From Coleophoma eucalyptorum (taxonomy: Eukaryota; Ascomycota; Leotiomycetes; Helotiales; Dermateaceae), in contig JALRME010000008.1 of NCBI GenBank assembly GCA_026120035.1, positions 62,001 to 126,000 of the forward strand: a stretch of DNA of 64,000 nt, written 5' to 3'. Of the stretch, positions 1 through 11,353 are shown piece after piece. The stretch's first letter is position 1; each line of letters begins with the position of its first letter. The translations under genes and the position numbers were made by a program. The notes under the pieces were generated by a model. That model searched no databases. It was not told where the DNA came from and saw only the letters and a list, made by a program, of their open reading frames with translations.

Positions 1-207
1 CCGAGCGGCTCGGCAGACGTTCGCAACATTCCCCGGCACGGTTCAATCTACGGCAGAAGGATACTTGAAGGACTGGGATAAGATCATGGGCGATACAAAG
101 GATGTCTACCTCCCTGACAGCTGCTTGGATCATGTTAAATACTCAGTTCGAAATGCTACAGGCGAAGAAATGGAGCACATTGCAGAGTTTGGGATAGCTG
201 CAAATTA
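1..207 (+). CDS. C-terminal end of an unidentified protein (5' end outside window)
   Basis: The frame is open from the left edge to a TAA at 205-207 and gives about 68 residues, ending in the motif EFGIAAN. It contains a charged stretch, YLKDWDKIMGDTKDVYLPD, then a predicted strand. The pattern of an aromatic/acidic helix before a short strand recalls the EthD-like dimeric alpha/beta-barrel proteins that often accompany polyketide and aromatic-metabolism genes, but this is only a resemblance. It runs towards the FAD monooxygenase (convergent, about 240 bases apart). The start, introns and most of the protein lie outside the window, so the function stays open. Confidence 0.5.
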
Positions 208-333
208 AGCAACGCGTTAGGAGAATTGAAACTTTAAGTTGCAGATGATGAATAAAAAAGTGACCACTGCAGGCTGAGCTAGCCGCAGTCCATGTGATAT
301 TCAGCCAGTGGCGTGAAGTGACTTGAGATTGCG

Positions 334-427
334 AGGATGTATAGGACAAGAAAGCAAAAAGAGCAATGTATTCTATATGTAGGATGTAAAGGACAAGAAA
401 TTAAAAAGAGCAATATATTCTATAGGT
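334..427. repeat. Two tandem copies of a 47-bp unit
   Basis: Units 334-380 and 381-427 are the same length and differ at only a few positions; both begin AGGATGTA and share GGACAAGAAA and AAAAAGAGCAAT. They lie between the stop codons of two convergent genes, directly after the stop of the FAD monooxygenase, so they may fall in its 3' untranslated region. Several differences are C/T or G/A. Confidence 0.8.
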
Positions 428-444
428 AGAACTAACGATACAAT

Positions 445-2490
445 TCACAACCTTCCCAATCTCCCCAAGCCAAGTACGGCACGCATGACGTCGCGCAGCT
501 TCCCCAATGCGCTCCCTGCTTCTCCTAGAGCTTCGGGATATCTCCAGGCAACGAACCGGTCGGGTCTCACGAGGACAACCCCACTCTCACCCACGCCGCT
601 AAGCTTCTCCCAATCGAAATACACGTCTTCCCAGTCCTGACGGAAACCGATGGAGAAGGCCCGGATAGGCACATTCAGCTCATGGCTCAGCGACACGGCA
701 GCTTCTTTCCACCCCTCACCTCCAATCCCCGTGAAGAGGGTGAATGCGCCTTTGCCCGCAAGATCGATGGTCGATATGGGCTTGCCGGGCATGGCGGTAT
801 TGAGCCACGCGTGAGGAAGACGGCTACCCGGGTATGTGCTGGGCTCGTGGTAGAGGATAGTGTTTTGGGCCGCCAGACCAGTGCGTTGGAAGGGCGCAGA
901 CTCGTCGGCCGCGTAAATGCCAGAGCCGGTATAGTGCTGGCCCATTTCGATACCGAGTCCGTGGTACTCGTGCGCCGTCTGCTTAATCGCGTCCCGGAAG
1001 GCCTTGCGACGCGCAGTGCCGGCTGCTGTGGGGGCGGACAATTCGCCCAAGATGGACCTGCGTGCGTTGACATCTTCGGGTAGGATGCCGATGTTCTCCC
1101 AGACTTGGGAGTGTTGGCGGAAGCCGTCATTGGCGCGTTTGATGACGGAGTGGCCTACTGGTTGGCGCTCAACGCTGTACGTGGAGAGCAGCGTGGGCGA
1201 CGCTCGCCCTTGCATGACGTAGGCTACTTTCCAGGCGAGGTTGAATGAGTCTTGGATGCAAGTGTTGGAGCCCAAGCCGTTGAAAGGCGGATGTCTGTGG
1301 ACAGCATCGCCCAAGCAGAATCTGGAGGTGAGGATATGTTAGCGGCGTCATTAGGGCCGAGGGGAGGGATTGCGTACATGTTTCCACGCGAATATTCCTC
1401 AGCGACGACTTCGTTGATGTTCCACTTGGAGACGCTCAGGACTTTTGCGGGTATGGAATCGTCGCCGATGAAATCGCGCACGCGAGCAAGGTACTCTGCC
1501 TCCGTGACCTTGGAGACGTCTGTACCAGGTCGTGGGAGCAAGATGAACATCCACTCGTGCCACGGCTTCACCATCCGCACGATTCCCATCCATCCAAAGT
1601 CGGGAAAGGTCTTGTCAGGCTGCATGACCCAGTGCAGATTGCCCATTCGGTTGCCCACGAGGTGGCCCAGGTCTGCCTCGACGAGCACGTTAAGCGCCAT
1701 GCCCTGGCTGGGCTGCTTGTTGAGTGGGAGGTCTAGCTGGCGTACAATGTTGCTCCGGGCACCATCTGCACCAAAGAGGAACTTTGATCGGACAACATAT
1801 TCTTCGCCGGAGACCATGTCACGCAGCTTGCTAGAAATAGTGCCCTGGTGGGGCTCCTCGGTGAAGGCGATGAAGGAGGTGTCAAAACGACATTTGAAGC
1901 CGTTGTTTATTGCATACCGCACGAGTACAGGCTCCAGCAGGGTTTGTGGCAAGTCACATGGATCGCACGGGCTGGCTGTCTCGTAGTCGCCCTAGAGAAG
2001 CGTTAGTCGTGTAAAAGTTGCACTGTTGATCTCGTCGCAAGGCGTACTTTGCGGACAGGATCGTTACCCCACGAGTACATTCGCGCATACTCCTCGCCCG
2101 CCATGCTGTGACACCAGCGGGTGTGCATCATGCAGTCGGATTTTGTAGATGCATTTTCGCATTCCTCATCCAGTCCAATGTCCCGGAGACACTCTGCGCA
2201 TACGTGATCAGCCCTAATATGTGAGGACTAAAATTCAAAGGCGATGTGCGTACCCATTGCCGCCATATTGGTGATGTGGGCTCTTGGACTATCTGTTGTG
2301 CCACTGGTCGCGCTGACCATGAGGCCAGTGAGCCCTGGGAGTGCGAGTTAGTTATTGCTACACCTTCGGCTTGAAAAGCGCTGAGGACCATACCGTGAGA
2401 CGTGAGGAAACATGCCAATGAAGCCCCCGCCGGTCCGGCACCCACGATCAGAATGTCGCAGTCGACGACTTTTGAGGTGATCTCGTCCAT
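445..2490 (-). CDS. FAD-dependent phenol hydroxylase-type monooxygenase (TfdB-like)
   Basis: Five exons on the minus strand (2490-2394, 2334-2254, 2193-2048, 1991-1378, 1321-445) join in frame to 604 residues. The N-terminus has the dinucleotide-binding motif GAGPAG (about residue 17). Next come the aromatic-hydroxylase block PRAHITNMAAMECLRDIG, the TfdB-type motif MYSWGNDPVR, then DLPQTLLEPVL, the FAD-contacting GADGARS, and GDAVHRHPPFNGLGSNTCIQD, the second flavin-binding GD motif. The last ~170 residues match the thioredoxin-like dimerisation domain of phenol 2-monooxygenases. The family hydroxylates phenols ortho to an OH using NADPH and O2. The gene is divergent from the extradiol dioxygenase at 3252; together they could hydroxylate then cleave an aromatic ring. 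The substrate cannot be read from sequence. Confidence 0.9.
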
Positions 2491-3251
2491 GGCTGCTCTA
2501 GGATGACACCGTAGCGATCGCGCGTTGTTGTTCCCCTGGGCCCCAAGTGTTTCTCTAAATACCGAGAGGGCACTCTCGATGCGGGTTGGATCGCACCACG
2601 CGGTATGGCTTCGGTGGGAGTTCTAAGGCCGCGGCAACAGTCACACCACCCCGTATGGCCTGGTACATTGAGGGGAGCTGAGAATGAATAATAAACCCTT
2701 TGGGCTGACAGTTGGCGTCGCTAAGGATGGACCAGATGGCTGAGTGTCCATGAGATCGGTGGTTGGTTCTCCGACCGCGGGGTTAATTTCACCGTGGGAA
2801 ACGCGCGATCATGAGGGCCCGTCTCGGGAACATGCCATGCAGCTTGCTGTCCTGGGCGGGCAAGCTCGTGGAGATGCAGGTGTGCTCAGCAGTTCGGCAG
2901 TGCATGGGGAGCCAGGGCGGAGGCGGGGTAGACAGGGACGTGCCGTAACTTAACTTAACTTAACTTCCATCTCCCGAGACGCTCCGAAGACAGTCCGAAG
3001 ACGGGACATTGAGGCAATCGTCGTCATACACGCGCGCTTGTCCCCTTCCCCACAACGCCTGCGCTGGGTTGCACGCCTGGATTCCTTTATCGCGAATACA
3101 ATGCCACATCACTCCACTGCCGGAGTAATGGCAAGAAGACACTTTTCTCCGAATTTAGCATTTAGAGCACAGGTCTCTTTTATATTCGCATTCCCATACA
3201 CTCTGGGCCCCGCTCCTCTTCTCCTTACTCTTGCCACTCTCTCCCATCAAT
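2491..3251. promoter_or_regulatory. Shared divergent promoter of the monooxygenase and dioxygenase genes
   Basis: This 761-bp gap separates the ATG of the minus-strand FAD monooxygenase from the ATG of the plus-strand VOC dioxygenase, so the pair probably shares control. It holds a palindrome with 6-bp arms (CGAGAG GGCA CTCTCG, 2563-2578), four AACTT units in a row (2946-2965), and a TATATT stretch near 3180 that could serve the dioxygenase. No convincing gene was seen; the short frames here have no family features. Confidence 0.5.
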
Positions 3252-4567
3252 ATGGGCTTCTCAGGAGGGTTTGACCCCCATCAGAAAATCCGCCTCGCGC
3301 GTACGGCCCATGTCTACTACAAGCACAAAAACATTGAGCCCGCCAGGCAATTCCTCGTCGATTTTGGCTTTAGCGAGTGCAAACGTGTAGGCAACAAGAC
3401 GTACTACCGCGGCTATAGCACCGAGCCGTTCGTATACTGCGCCATACAGGCTGACGAGGACGGATTTGGCGGCGCTGCCTTCGTCGTAGAATCCGAACAG
3501 GACCTCGTGCTGGCCTCGAAGACTTTGCCTAATGCTTCGGAGATCTATGAGCTAAGCGACGCTCCCGGAGGCGGCTTATGCGTGACCTTCACCGACCCCG
3601 TCGATGGCTTCCCCTTCCATCTTGTCTACGGTCAAACGCTCCAAGAAGATCAGACCGTGCTTCCGGAGTTGCAATTCAATTTTGTAATACATTCTCAGTC
3701 CTTTCTTGTTCGATCTCGTTTGCTGATCCATCCACCCTACAGCCAACTGAAAAACACCGCCCGGGGAACAAAACACAGCGGTTTGAAAAGCGTGAGCCTC
3801 AACGATGCCTCAATCCCTAAGCTAGTGTCCAAACTGATCTCGAGCCTTCAACCAGGTCCTGCGCCCATCCACAAATTCGGCCACTTTGGCATGTGCGTGA
3901 CGGATTTCGCCAAAACGTATGAATTTTACACGACCCGATTCAACTTCCTCCCCAGCGATGTGAGTGAGTTGAACAGCTGAGTCCACAGCCTCTTTGCTTG
4001 ACGCACTTCAAGGCTTTAACGCTGACCATACTCTAAGCTCGTACACGATGCGTCCGGGAGGAACGTGACCGTCTTCAACCGCCTCGACCGTGGCAAGGAT
4101 CTCGTCGACCACCACAGCTTCTTTTTCTTCGAGGGTCCAAAATCCCATGTCCATCACTCATCGTTTGAAACGCATGACTTTGACACACAGGTTTTGGGCC
4201 ATGACTGGTTGAGGCACAAGGGATATAAAAACTGCTGGGGCGTCGGGAGGCATATCATGGGCAGTCAGATATTCGATTACTGGTGAGTTGCACTCTTATC
4301 CAATCTCCCGACACCCCGCATTGTTATTTCATGCATTATTCGATGGACTGATGCCAACTTTCTCAGGTTTGATGCATCCAAGTTCATTCTTGAGCATTAC
4401 GTCGACGGCGATCTGGTCAACGACGAGGAGCCGACGCACAAGAGCCTCGCATCTCCAGATAACTTGCACGTGTGGGGTGAGTGTGATCTGCTTTTTGATA
4501 CCTAAAACTCCCTCTAATGTGCAAAATTTGCCTAGGTCCTGAACTGCCTCCAAGCTTCTTACAGTAA
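3252..4567 (+). CDS. Extradiol ring-cleavage dioxygenase / glyoxalase-fold (VOC) protein
   Basis: Six exons (3252-3683, 3743-3791, 3856-3959, 4038-4282, 4367-4476, 4536-4567) join to 323 residues. The ATG at 3252 is the only good start and begins MGFSGGFDPHQKIRL. The first half is a VOC module (KIRLARTAHVYYKHKNIEPARQF). The second has HKFGHFGMCVTDFAKTYEFY, then GHDWLRHKGY, then FILEHYVDGD, which fits the His-His-Glu iron triad of dihydroxybiphenyl 1,2-dioxygenase relatives. Known relatives cleave catechols next to the two hydroxyls. Divergence from a phenol hydroxylase-type gene supports a hydroxylate-then-open sequence. Fungal members are mostly uncharacterised, so isomerase or other VOC chemistry remains possible. 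Confidence 0.88.
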
Positions 4568-5210
4568 CTGGGATTGGAGCTTTCTGAAGTATAGATTTCT
4601 GCTCAGTCTGGAGCATGAAGTTGCGACAGGACGTGGTGATGACCTTGCTAGGCTTGAAATTGCGTGCTGTAACATACTTTACATATAAATCTGAAGATTG
4701 TTTGAATTGCGACCTTGCTTTGAATTTGCCGCGAACTCGCACATCATCTGCCTCCTTGTTTCGATTCTTGCATCACAGAAGTGATTTAAATTGACCAAGG
4801 ATTACCTTTTGAAAAATTCGTGACGTGGCCAGAATATATTCCTGATCTCAAAATCTTTGAAAGTAAGCAAAACTTGCGTCATTATTCTCATCACTAAACA
4901 GTCAATTTACGGAGTTGTCTCGTTGTTGCCTTAGTGGCGCGTAATCATGTCACATTATTAATACTAAGGAAGAACAAAGAGATGAGCATATAAATTGTGA
5001 AATTTTCTACTATCGCATTGTCTCGCAGCCTTACTAACAGACCAAAACTTACGACCCACGCGATAGCGCTTTCGAGTCCCCCTCTCAAACTCGACGAGAC
5101 AAGGGAAAACGAAAAAGACGTGACTGCTCCTCATTGCGGTGACGTTTCTACGCGACAACCGCAACTCTGAACTAAAATCGCACAAATCTAGTGCAAACAC
5201 ACCATCAGGC
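4568..5210. other. Intergenic spacer between convergent genes
   Basis: About 640 bases between the stops of the dioxygenase and the first P450. It becomes AT-rich after about 4780. Open frames on both strands here show no recognisable family features or codon pattern. Nothing else was identified. Confidence 0.5.
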
Positions 5211-7167
5211 CTACTGGAACTGCTTCAGAAAAGCCTGCGCGCCCTCGAGTTCGCGGTCCACGACTGCAAGGTGTGCGTCGCTCCGTGGAACAACCCTGAC
5301 CTTATACGGCAGCGGACACACTAAGTTCGCCGACGTGTACGCGTTCACGTCAAGCGGCACCACCTTGCCCGTCACGGGGTCAATGGGCTCGCTGAATTCA
5401 AATGCCCACAGCAACTTCGCTGTGATACGCCACATGCTGCGCTCGGCGAGGTGCACGCCTGGACAGAGTCTGCGGCCTGCGCCATAGCCGTAGTGGTGTG
5501 GAGAGACGCCAGAGTATGTTAGCTTTGCGTTTGCGATCTTTATTCAGGATAGAAAGAAAGGGGAAAAACTTATCTCTTTTCTCCCATTCGCCGCCAACGG
5601 CGTACTCGTTTGCCAACTTGGGATGGTCCAGGAAGCGGTCTGGGTTGAAACGTTCGTGGTCGGCGTAGAGCTCCTCATTCTGGTGCATTGCCCAGATCGC
5701 AACCCAGATTACGCTGCCTTTGGGGATAAACATGCCGTCATACCAATCATCTACGCGATTAGTCAGTCAGTCAGTCACACAATTGGGCAGCAAAAGCCCC
5801 AAAATAAACACCCTCATACCTTGCGATACCATGTGTGGTAGTCCCAAGTCCGACCTAGCGTTTCTGTCAGTGCATGCTGGCGGTCAGGTTTGAGAGGTGC
5901 CTCGTACGTTGGTCTCCATCGGAGCGCTTCCTTGATGATGCAGTTGATATAGGGTAGCCTGTCAAAATCGGAGAACAAGGGTGTGCGCTCAGTGCCACAG
6001 ACCGCATCTAATTCCTTTCGTGCCTTGACCTGCACCTCTGGGAACTTTGCAAACGCCAGGATCAGTGTCAAGATCATGTTTGCGGTTGCTGGAACCCGTC
6101 AGCTTGGCCACAGCGGCATCCCATCTGATTTAGCACTTACTGTCCGCACCAGCCTCTAAGAGCTCGCCGAAGAGGTTGTTGAAGGCGTGCTCCGACATTG
6201 GCCAACCTTGCTTGTTGTAGTCGTCGATCTTGGCGTCAATGAGGCAATCCCTGGTATCGCCCCGCGACCGTCGCTCCTCCACAATGGCTCGTGCTTTGCC
6301 CCAAGTCCGGTCCATCAGGTCGCGCGTCTCGTAGGCTCGCTTCTTCCACTTGCCAGGAAGATACCACAGGAGGGGAAACACGTCGATTGGAGGATTGGCG
6401 CCCGGCTCGATAGCCTCGAGCCACTTCTCCATGAAGTCGTAGAGTCCTTTGCTCCAGAACGAGTCGAGTGTGGTTGCGCGTTGCCCGTAGACGATCACAG
6501 CTGCCACCGAGGCCGAGTACAATTTGGCGTATTCGAAAACTTGGGTTGGGTTATCCAGGACGTTTTTCATGAAAACGGTGGATCTAGGTCGGGGGGGTTA
6601 GCACTCGCAACGTCGCAAACCAAGGCATTGACGTGGACAGGAACGTACTCGGCTTCCTGCACTTTGAAGTGCTTCTCGTCCAGCGACTTTGGATTCAGAT
6701 TCCTCGTCACCACGCTCCGCTTTTCCCTCCAGGCTGTCGACTGCGGCTCCATGGTCATGTGAGCATTGCGGCTCATAAAGAGGGGGATGGGCAAGGGAGG
6801 CCGATCCGAGTAGATGCTGCCCTTCTTGTCGAGGAGTGAGTAGACGGACTTGCGATCCGCAAGCACAATCATGGTACCATTGAACACCTTGAGCGAATAG
6901 ACCGGCCCATACTCCTTGGCCAGCTCTTCGAACCTGCATAGCGCGATGAGCAGAAGCGTGGAGAAGCGGCATTTGCAACTGCATCGCGATGTATGTGTGG
7001 AAGACTCACCTCTTTCCCAACCCGGTAGTGGGTATCTGGTGGGCATTGCCCAGAATGGGGACAGTTGGCGGGCCTGGGGGAAGATTGGCCTCGCGTTTGC
7101 CCACCTGCAACAGCCTGTAAATGCCGTACGCAACGAGCAGCGCGGCAGCGTATACGAAAAGAGCCAT
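5211..7167 (-). CDS. Cytochrome P450 monooxygenase, paralogue A
   Basis: Seven exons (7167-7010, 6933-6649, 6583-6141, 6088-5908, 5854-5820, 5750-5574, 5497-5211) give 521 residues. MALFVYAAALLVAYGIYRLL is a signal-anchor helix, followed by the proline hinge LPPGPPTVPILGN. Helix I is LLEAGADTTAN, helix K is KEALRWR (ExxR), PERF is FNPDRF, and the haem loop is [13 protein letters not shown], with cysteine as ligand. It should be an endoplasmic-reticulum enzyme needing P450 reductase. Its closest visible relative is the P450 at 12000 in the same cluster; the overall style recalls OrdA-like fungal P450s. The sixth intron (5498-5573) starts AT and ends AC, while the other five are GT-AG. An in-frame ATG at 7206 would add 13 residues; I chose 7167 because the anchor helix starts there. 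Confidence 0.92.
5498..5573 (-). other. AT-AC intron in P450 paralogue A
   Basis: Read on the minus strand, the exon ends GAAAAGAG, the intron opens ATAAGTTTTT and closes TCTCTCCAC, and the next exon starts ACCACTACGG. A CTAAC branch-like site lies 20 nt before the end. Removing it restores [12 protein letters not shown]. No GT-AG pair does so: the only nearby AG leaves an immediate stop. ATAAGT...AC is the form known for AT-AC introns removed by the major spliceosome. Confidence 0.8.
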
Positions 7168-7374
7168 GTTTGGCAACGTGCAAGATGAAGGCGGTGCAGG
7201 ACGCAAAGATTTAGATTCTGTAGATTCGGACAGGAGTTGATGCTATGGAGAGAGATTAATAGGCTCGCGCGTAGCAGGGAAAGCTGACATGCAATCTCGT
7301 CCAGCTGCCCCGGACCCGCAGGTCGTGGAGCCATTCGTGCTAGGTCGCTAGGGTGCCCGGCCAGCCCATCCCCA

Positions 7375-7413
7375 ACGCTGGTTGCTTTGCAAATGCTGCA
7401 AAGCAACCAGCGT
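7375..7413. repeat. Perfect 16-bp inverted repeat with 7-nt loop
   Basis: The arm ACGCTGGTTGCTTTGC (7375-7390) is followed by AAATGCT and by its exact reverse complement (7398-7413). It lies about 210 bases upstream of the P450 start at 7167, in the spacer before the end of the dehydrogenase gene. It could form a stable hairpin in DNA or RNA; its role is unknown. Confidence 0.85.
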
Positions 7414-7703
7414 GGCTGAAGTGCATTTTCGGCCTCACTTCGCTGCATCTTTGTCTGTCCCTGGTCGTCGGGCGTGGGCGGCCGTACCCCGCGACAATTG
7501 CTCCGTTGTGGGGAATATGGAGAATCCTAGTCTCCCCGGCTAGTGGATGCGGGGTTCCGCAGTAGTGGGGAAGCAGCGGGGACAGGGGTCATGGGCAAAG
7601 TTTCAAGGGTGCAGCAGTCATATCATTTCGCTTTGTAGCATGTGATGCTCTGCGCAAAAGTGAGGTGAACAATGGCTACTTTGCATTACTGCTATTACTG
7701 CTA

Positions 7704-8744
7704 TCATGTACCCAGATCCAGTGGCTTCACCGGCGGGATGCGCCCAGTGCAGGCCTCGCCCGTCGCCGCAATCGTCTTCCCACTATCCGCCAGAATTACC
7801 TGGCCGTTGATGGCCGTTGACAGCTCCGATGCCAGGTAGACACCGAGATGTGCAATCTCCTCGGGACCTGCCATGCGATTGTAGTAGTACTCACAGGCGT
7901 CGAGAAGACCCGCCGCGTCGAAGAACTTCCGGTGGTTCTTCTGGATCTCCGCCTCCGTCGCCTTGACCTTGTACTCATCACCCTTCTCCGCCAGTTTCGA
8001 GCTGGTCAGGATGCTCGTCTGTGTGAAGCCCGGCGCTATGCCATTCACGCGGATGTTGCTTGTCGACAGCTGCACGGAGCCGCCCTCGACGAGACCGTTG
8101 ACCGCTTTCTTGGCCGCCGCTGTTCGTGTGGTCGTTAGTAGCTATTTGCCGTGAAGCGTTTGGCTGGGGGGTTTTCTTACTGTATGCAAGGTCCGCATAT
8201 GCCCCCAAGAATGCGGCACACGACGACGTTGCGATGATTGTACCTGCCGACAAGGGCTTCTCCTCTGATGTGACTGCCATTGCTTGGCTGCCGTACTTGA
8301 TAGCAAGGAAAATGGAGCGCGCCATGACACTCATTGCGCGATCGAATTGATCGACTGCGAGATCGTTCAAGTTCCTGATGCCGCTCAGTTAGCATGCCAT
8401 GGCAAAGCCAAGCAAGATACCATTGCATACCTGTAGTTAGCAAACCCTGCATTGGCAAAGTAAAAGTCGAATCTTCCATGCGCCTTGACAATCTCGCGGA
8501 CCACTGCATATGTCTGCTCCTCCGACGACACGTCCAAAAGCTTTCCCTCCACCAAGCAGGAGCTGCCAGACTCCTTGATACTCGCCTGGAGGGCTTCAAT
8601 GTTGCTCATATTCAAGTCGCAGGCGTACACGGCTTTGGCGCCAGCCTTTGCCAGCTCCAGTACGAGCGACCTGCCAATGCCATACGGAGAGCCAGCCCCT
8701 GTCACAAGCCCCACCTTGCCCTCGAGGAGTGATGATGAAAACAT
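7704..8744 (-). CDS. Short-chain dehydrogenase/reductase (SDR)
   Basis: Three exons (8744-8431, 8374-8181, 8119-7704) join to 307 residues. The ATG at 8744 opens MFSSSLLEGKVGLVTGAGSP; a longer frame upstream lacks homology. The cofactor motif is TGAGSPYGIG (TGxxxGxG). ACDLNMSN follows the second strand, where an acidic residue suggests NAD preference. Then come FANAG (NNAG equivalent), ATSSCAAF with the catalytic serine, and Y-T-A-A-K (YxxxK), where the second intron falls inside the motif. GIAPGFTQT is the usual PG loop. The C-terminus is longer than a minimal 250-residue SDR. It should interconvert an alcohol and a carbonyl. Its place between two P450s suggests it acts on their product (inference). 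Confidence 0.9.
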
Positions 8745-9461
8745 GTTCAAACAGCTGGAAAAGTAATGGGAGAGTTGTTGCCTGTCCAAAAGGGTTGCGA
8801 TACAAACCTCCGTTAATAGACTATTTATATGGTTGACTCGACTCCACTTTAATTGGCCGTGCTGGTTAGGGGGGTGTAGCAGATCATCAGGGCGGTGGAG
8901 ATTGAAATCCACGAGCGTCGATCTCCCTCAGCCATGCTGCATAATCTCTCCCCCGCACCGGACTCCAGGCCGACCGGGAACAGTCCTCGGGCGAATTCCC
9001 ACGGGGCCATTAGTCAATTGTACCGGTTTTTTGTGCGATGCAGTCGATCATGACGGCAGGTGATCATCCATGATTCCTGCGGACGACATCAGTGAAGCGG
9101 AGATGTCGTCAATTTACTTTGGAAGCCAATCGGCAGCAACCCCGATCCCCTTCCCAGTTTCTCTGCGGGCTTTCATGTAGCCCACTATTTGCACACCGGG
9201 AAACCCCAGGATCAGAGAGGCCTTTCAGCAGTTGGTGCAGGGCCCATGTGCCAGAGAGCAGCTCAGTATCGTATGATGCTGAAGAGCCAATTTACGCAAA
9301 AACAATTACTGCGAGTGCTCAGGTGATGTTTGGGAATAAGTGGTTCGATTAAACTGGGTAAAATCTAGCCTATAACTGAGTGAATGTGTTCTGTCGCGCC
9401 TGTTATATTGTATCATGTTGTTGCTCTATTCCACGCCCCAACAGCAAACTCCTCACTCGCC
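8745..9461. other. Intergenic spacer between SDR promoter side and TRI12 gene end
   Basis: About 720 bases that must contain the SDR promoter near 8745-9000 and the 3' end of the TRI12-type gene near 9461. Short frames on both strands lack family features. No repeat or transposon end was seen. Confidence 0.4.
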
Positions 9462-11353
9462 CTACACCGTTTCCACCTCGCCTCGCACGCTTTTCTGGCC
9501 AACAATCTCCAGAATATCTTGCTTGGTCTCCTCCTTGTGATAAATTTGACGTGAGACATGATCCGTAAGGTAATGGTCCATGTCGCGAAGGCACAACGAG
9601 GCCAGCACGGCAGCGATGCCTAGGGCCAGCGCGGCGTAGTACACATAGGCGTACGCACCTGCAAAACTATCGGCCGCGCTCTTGTGCACAATTGACAAGA
9701 TGGTGGCGTTCATGCCCGGCACCGCTTCGATCCCAGATTCAGAACCGCTGGCCACCGCTGTGAGTAGTGCTGGCAAAGAAGAAGGCGGCAAACCGGCTTC
9801 CGTTGCTTGAGGAATCAAGTGCGACTTGAACTGGCCCGGGAGCTTGTTGGAGATGATGGCAACGAAAATGGAGGTGAAGATTGAACCTAGTATGGATCGG
9901 TTTGCAGAGGTGACCGCTGCAAGTCTGGGTTAGTCTTAACGGTCTTCAAATGCGTCGGATATGCTACTTACCAAATCCAATTCCCAAGTCTTGGTCGGAC
10001 ACGACGTACTGCACCAGCAACATGGTGATGACCTCGCCCCAACCAATCGGTAAGCATGCGATGAAGGAAATCCCAATCGCTGCAGATTTGTGGCTCCTGT
10101 TGATGGTGGACATGACCCCAAGAAAGACGGCCATCCAGACGCATCCGATGATCAGCTGGAGGCGGAGGTGTTTGAAGATGTGGTAGAACGGGCCAAAAAC
10201 AATGATGCCCGTCCACAGGCCAAAGTTCACGGTGCACGACATCCATGCTGTCTGTTCCCAACCGTTGTTGGTGCTGCCAAAAATGTTGATGACCTGAGAT
10301 GGCCAGATGATGAACAAAGCCAGATTGATGCAACCGGTAACAGCCGAAATGATGTTGATAGCGGCAAATCCCCTAACATCCTTGAAGAAGCGCATGGGAA
10401 TGATAGGCTGGTGGATGGGTGCTAGGCACTCGTAGAGAACAAATGTGACGCAGCAGACGAAGCCGGAGATCAAGAGCCCTAGGATGCGAGCAGAGTTCCA
10501 TGGCAATTTGGCACTGGTGCCACCCCATGAAACGCCGAGCAGGAATAATGTCAATCCTGCGACCAAGAGGAAAATCCCAAAAAAGTCGATCTGCTTGAAG
10601 GCATCCATGCGCTTGGGCTCCTTACCATGCAGCTGCACGAACGATGGAGGATGATAGAAGAAATACCAGCAGAGAGTACCGGGCACTGCTTTTGTCAGCC
10701 ACCTGGCAGCAACTCGCAAAGTACTTTTACTTACCCATAAGCATAATATAGATGTAGAATATCCACCGCCAGTTCTGAAGGGCGACCAAGCGCTGGCCAA
10801 GATAGGGTCCGAAACCAGTTGCGATGATGTTGGGCACGACTACTGCGAGAGTCGCGAGGAACTTCCCCTTGTTTGTGGCCAGCTCGCCAGTAAGAAGGGG
10901 ATAGGAGGCGGGAACGCCAGATGCTAGACCGAGCAAGACCATGGCGCCGATCAAGACGTTCATGCTCTGCGCGGTACATGCAACAATGCCGCCTACGATT
11001 CCCAGGCAGTTAGCTCCCAGGGCGAAATTTCGACGGCCGAATTGATCGGAGAGGCGTCCGAACAGCAGGATGGCAATGGGCTGGGCGATGGTCCAGACGA
11101 TGCTGAAAAGGCTGGCATTCTCGCTGGGTCCAATGTCGGCGTTGATGGCGATGATGACGCCCGAGGCTGCTTGGAAGGCAAAGTAGGTTGCGGCGAGCGA
11201 GATGGCGATGCCGAGAAAGGTCCCCATCAGACGGATGCTGGTGAAGTAGCCCTCGGGCAGCTCAGCCTTGGTCGCGGTCAGGGCTTCCGAGCGTAGCTTG
11301 TCGCCGTCACCCACGACCTCCAGCTGTTCGATTGTGTCTTTTGTTCCGTGCAT
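9462..11353 (-). CDS. TRI12-type MFS efflux transporter
   Basis: Three exons (11353-10735, 10685-9972, 9916-9462) give 595 residues. The start MHGTKDTIEQLEVVG leads into GYFTSIRLMGTFLGIAISLAATYFAF. Family blocks are INADIGPSENASLFSIVWTI, then GRLSDQFGRRNF (the MFS loop 2-3 signature), then GPYLGQRLVALQNWRWIFYI. About fourteen hydrophobic segments are visible, as in the fungal trichothecene efflux pump family (drug:H+ antiporters). The C-terminal tail is charged (KEETKQDILEIVGQKSVRG). It probably exports the cluster product or a toxic phenolic across the plasma membrane. It shares a 646-bp divergent promoter with the second P450, supporting co-regulation. Confidence 0.92.

Noticed and set aside
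682..1130. Long open frames on both strands inside the FAD monooxygenase
   Set aside because: They overlap the last exon in other frames and have no family motifs; GC-rich coding DNA gives such shadows.
1252..1986. 244-residue plus-strand frame
   Set aside because: It is antisense to the TfdB-like core exon, whose homology is unambiguous.
2946..2965. AACTT repeats as a telomere-like or functional array
   Set aside because: Only four short units; a simple microsatellite explains it.
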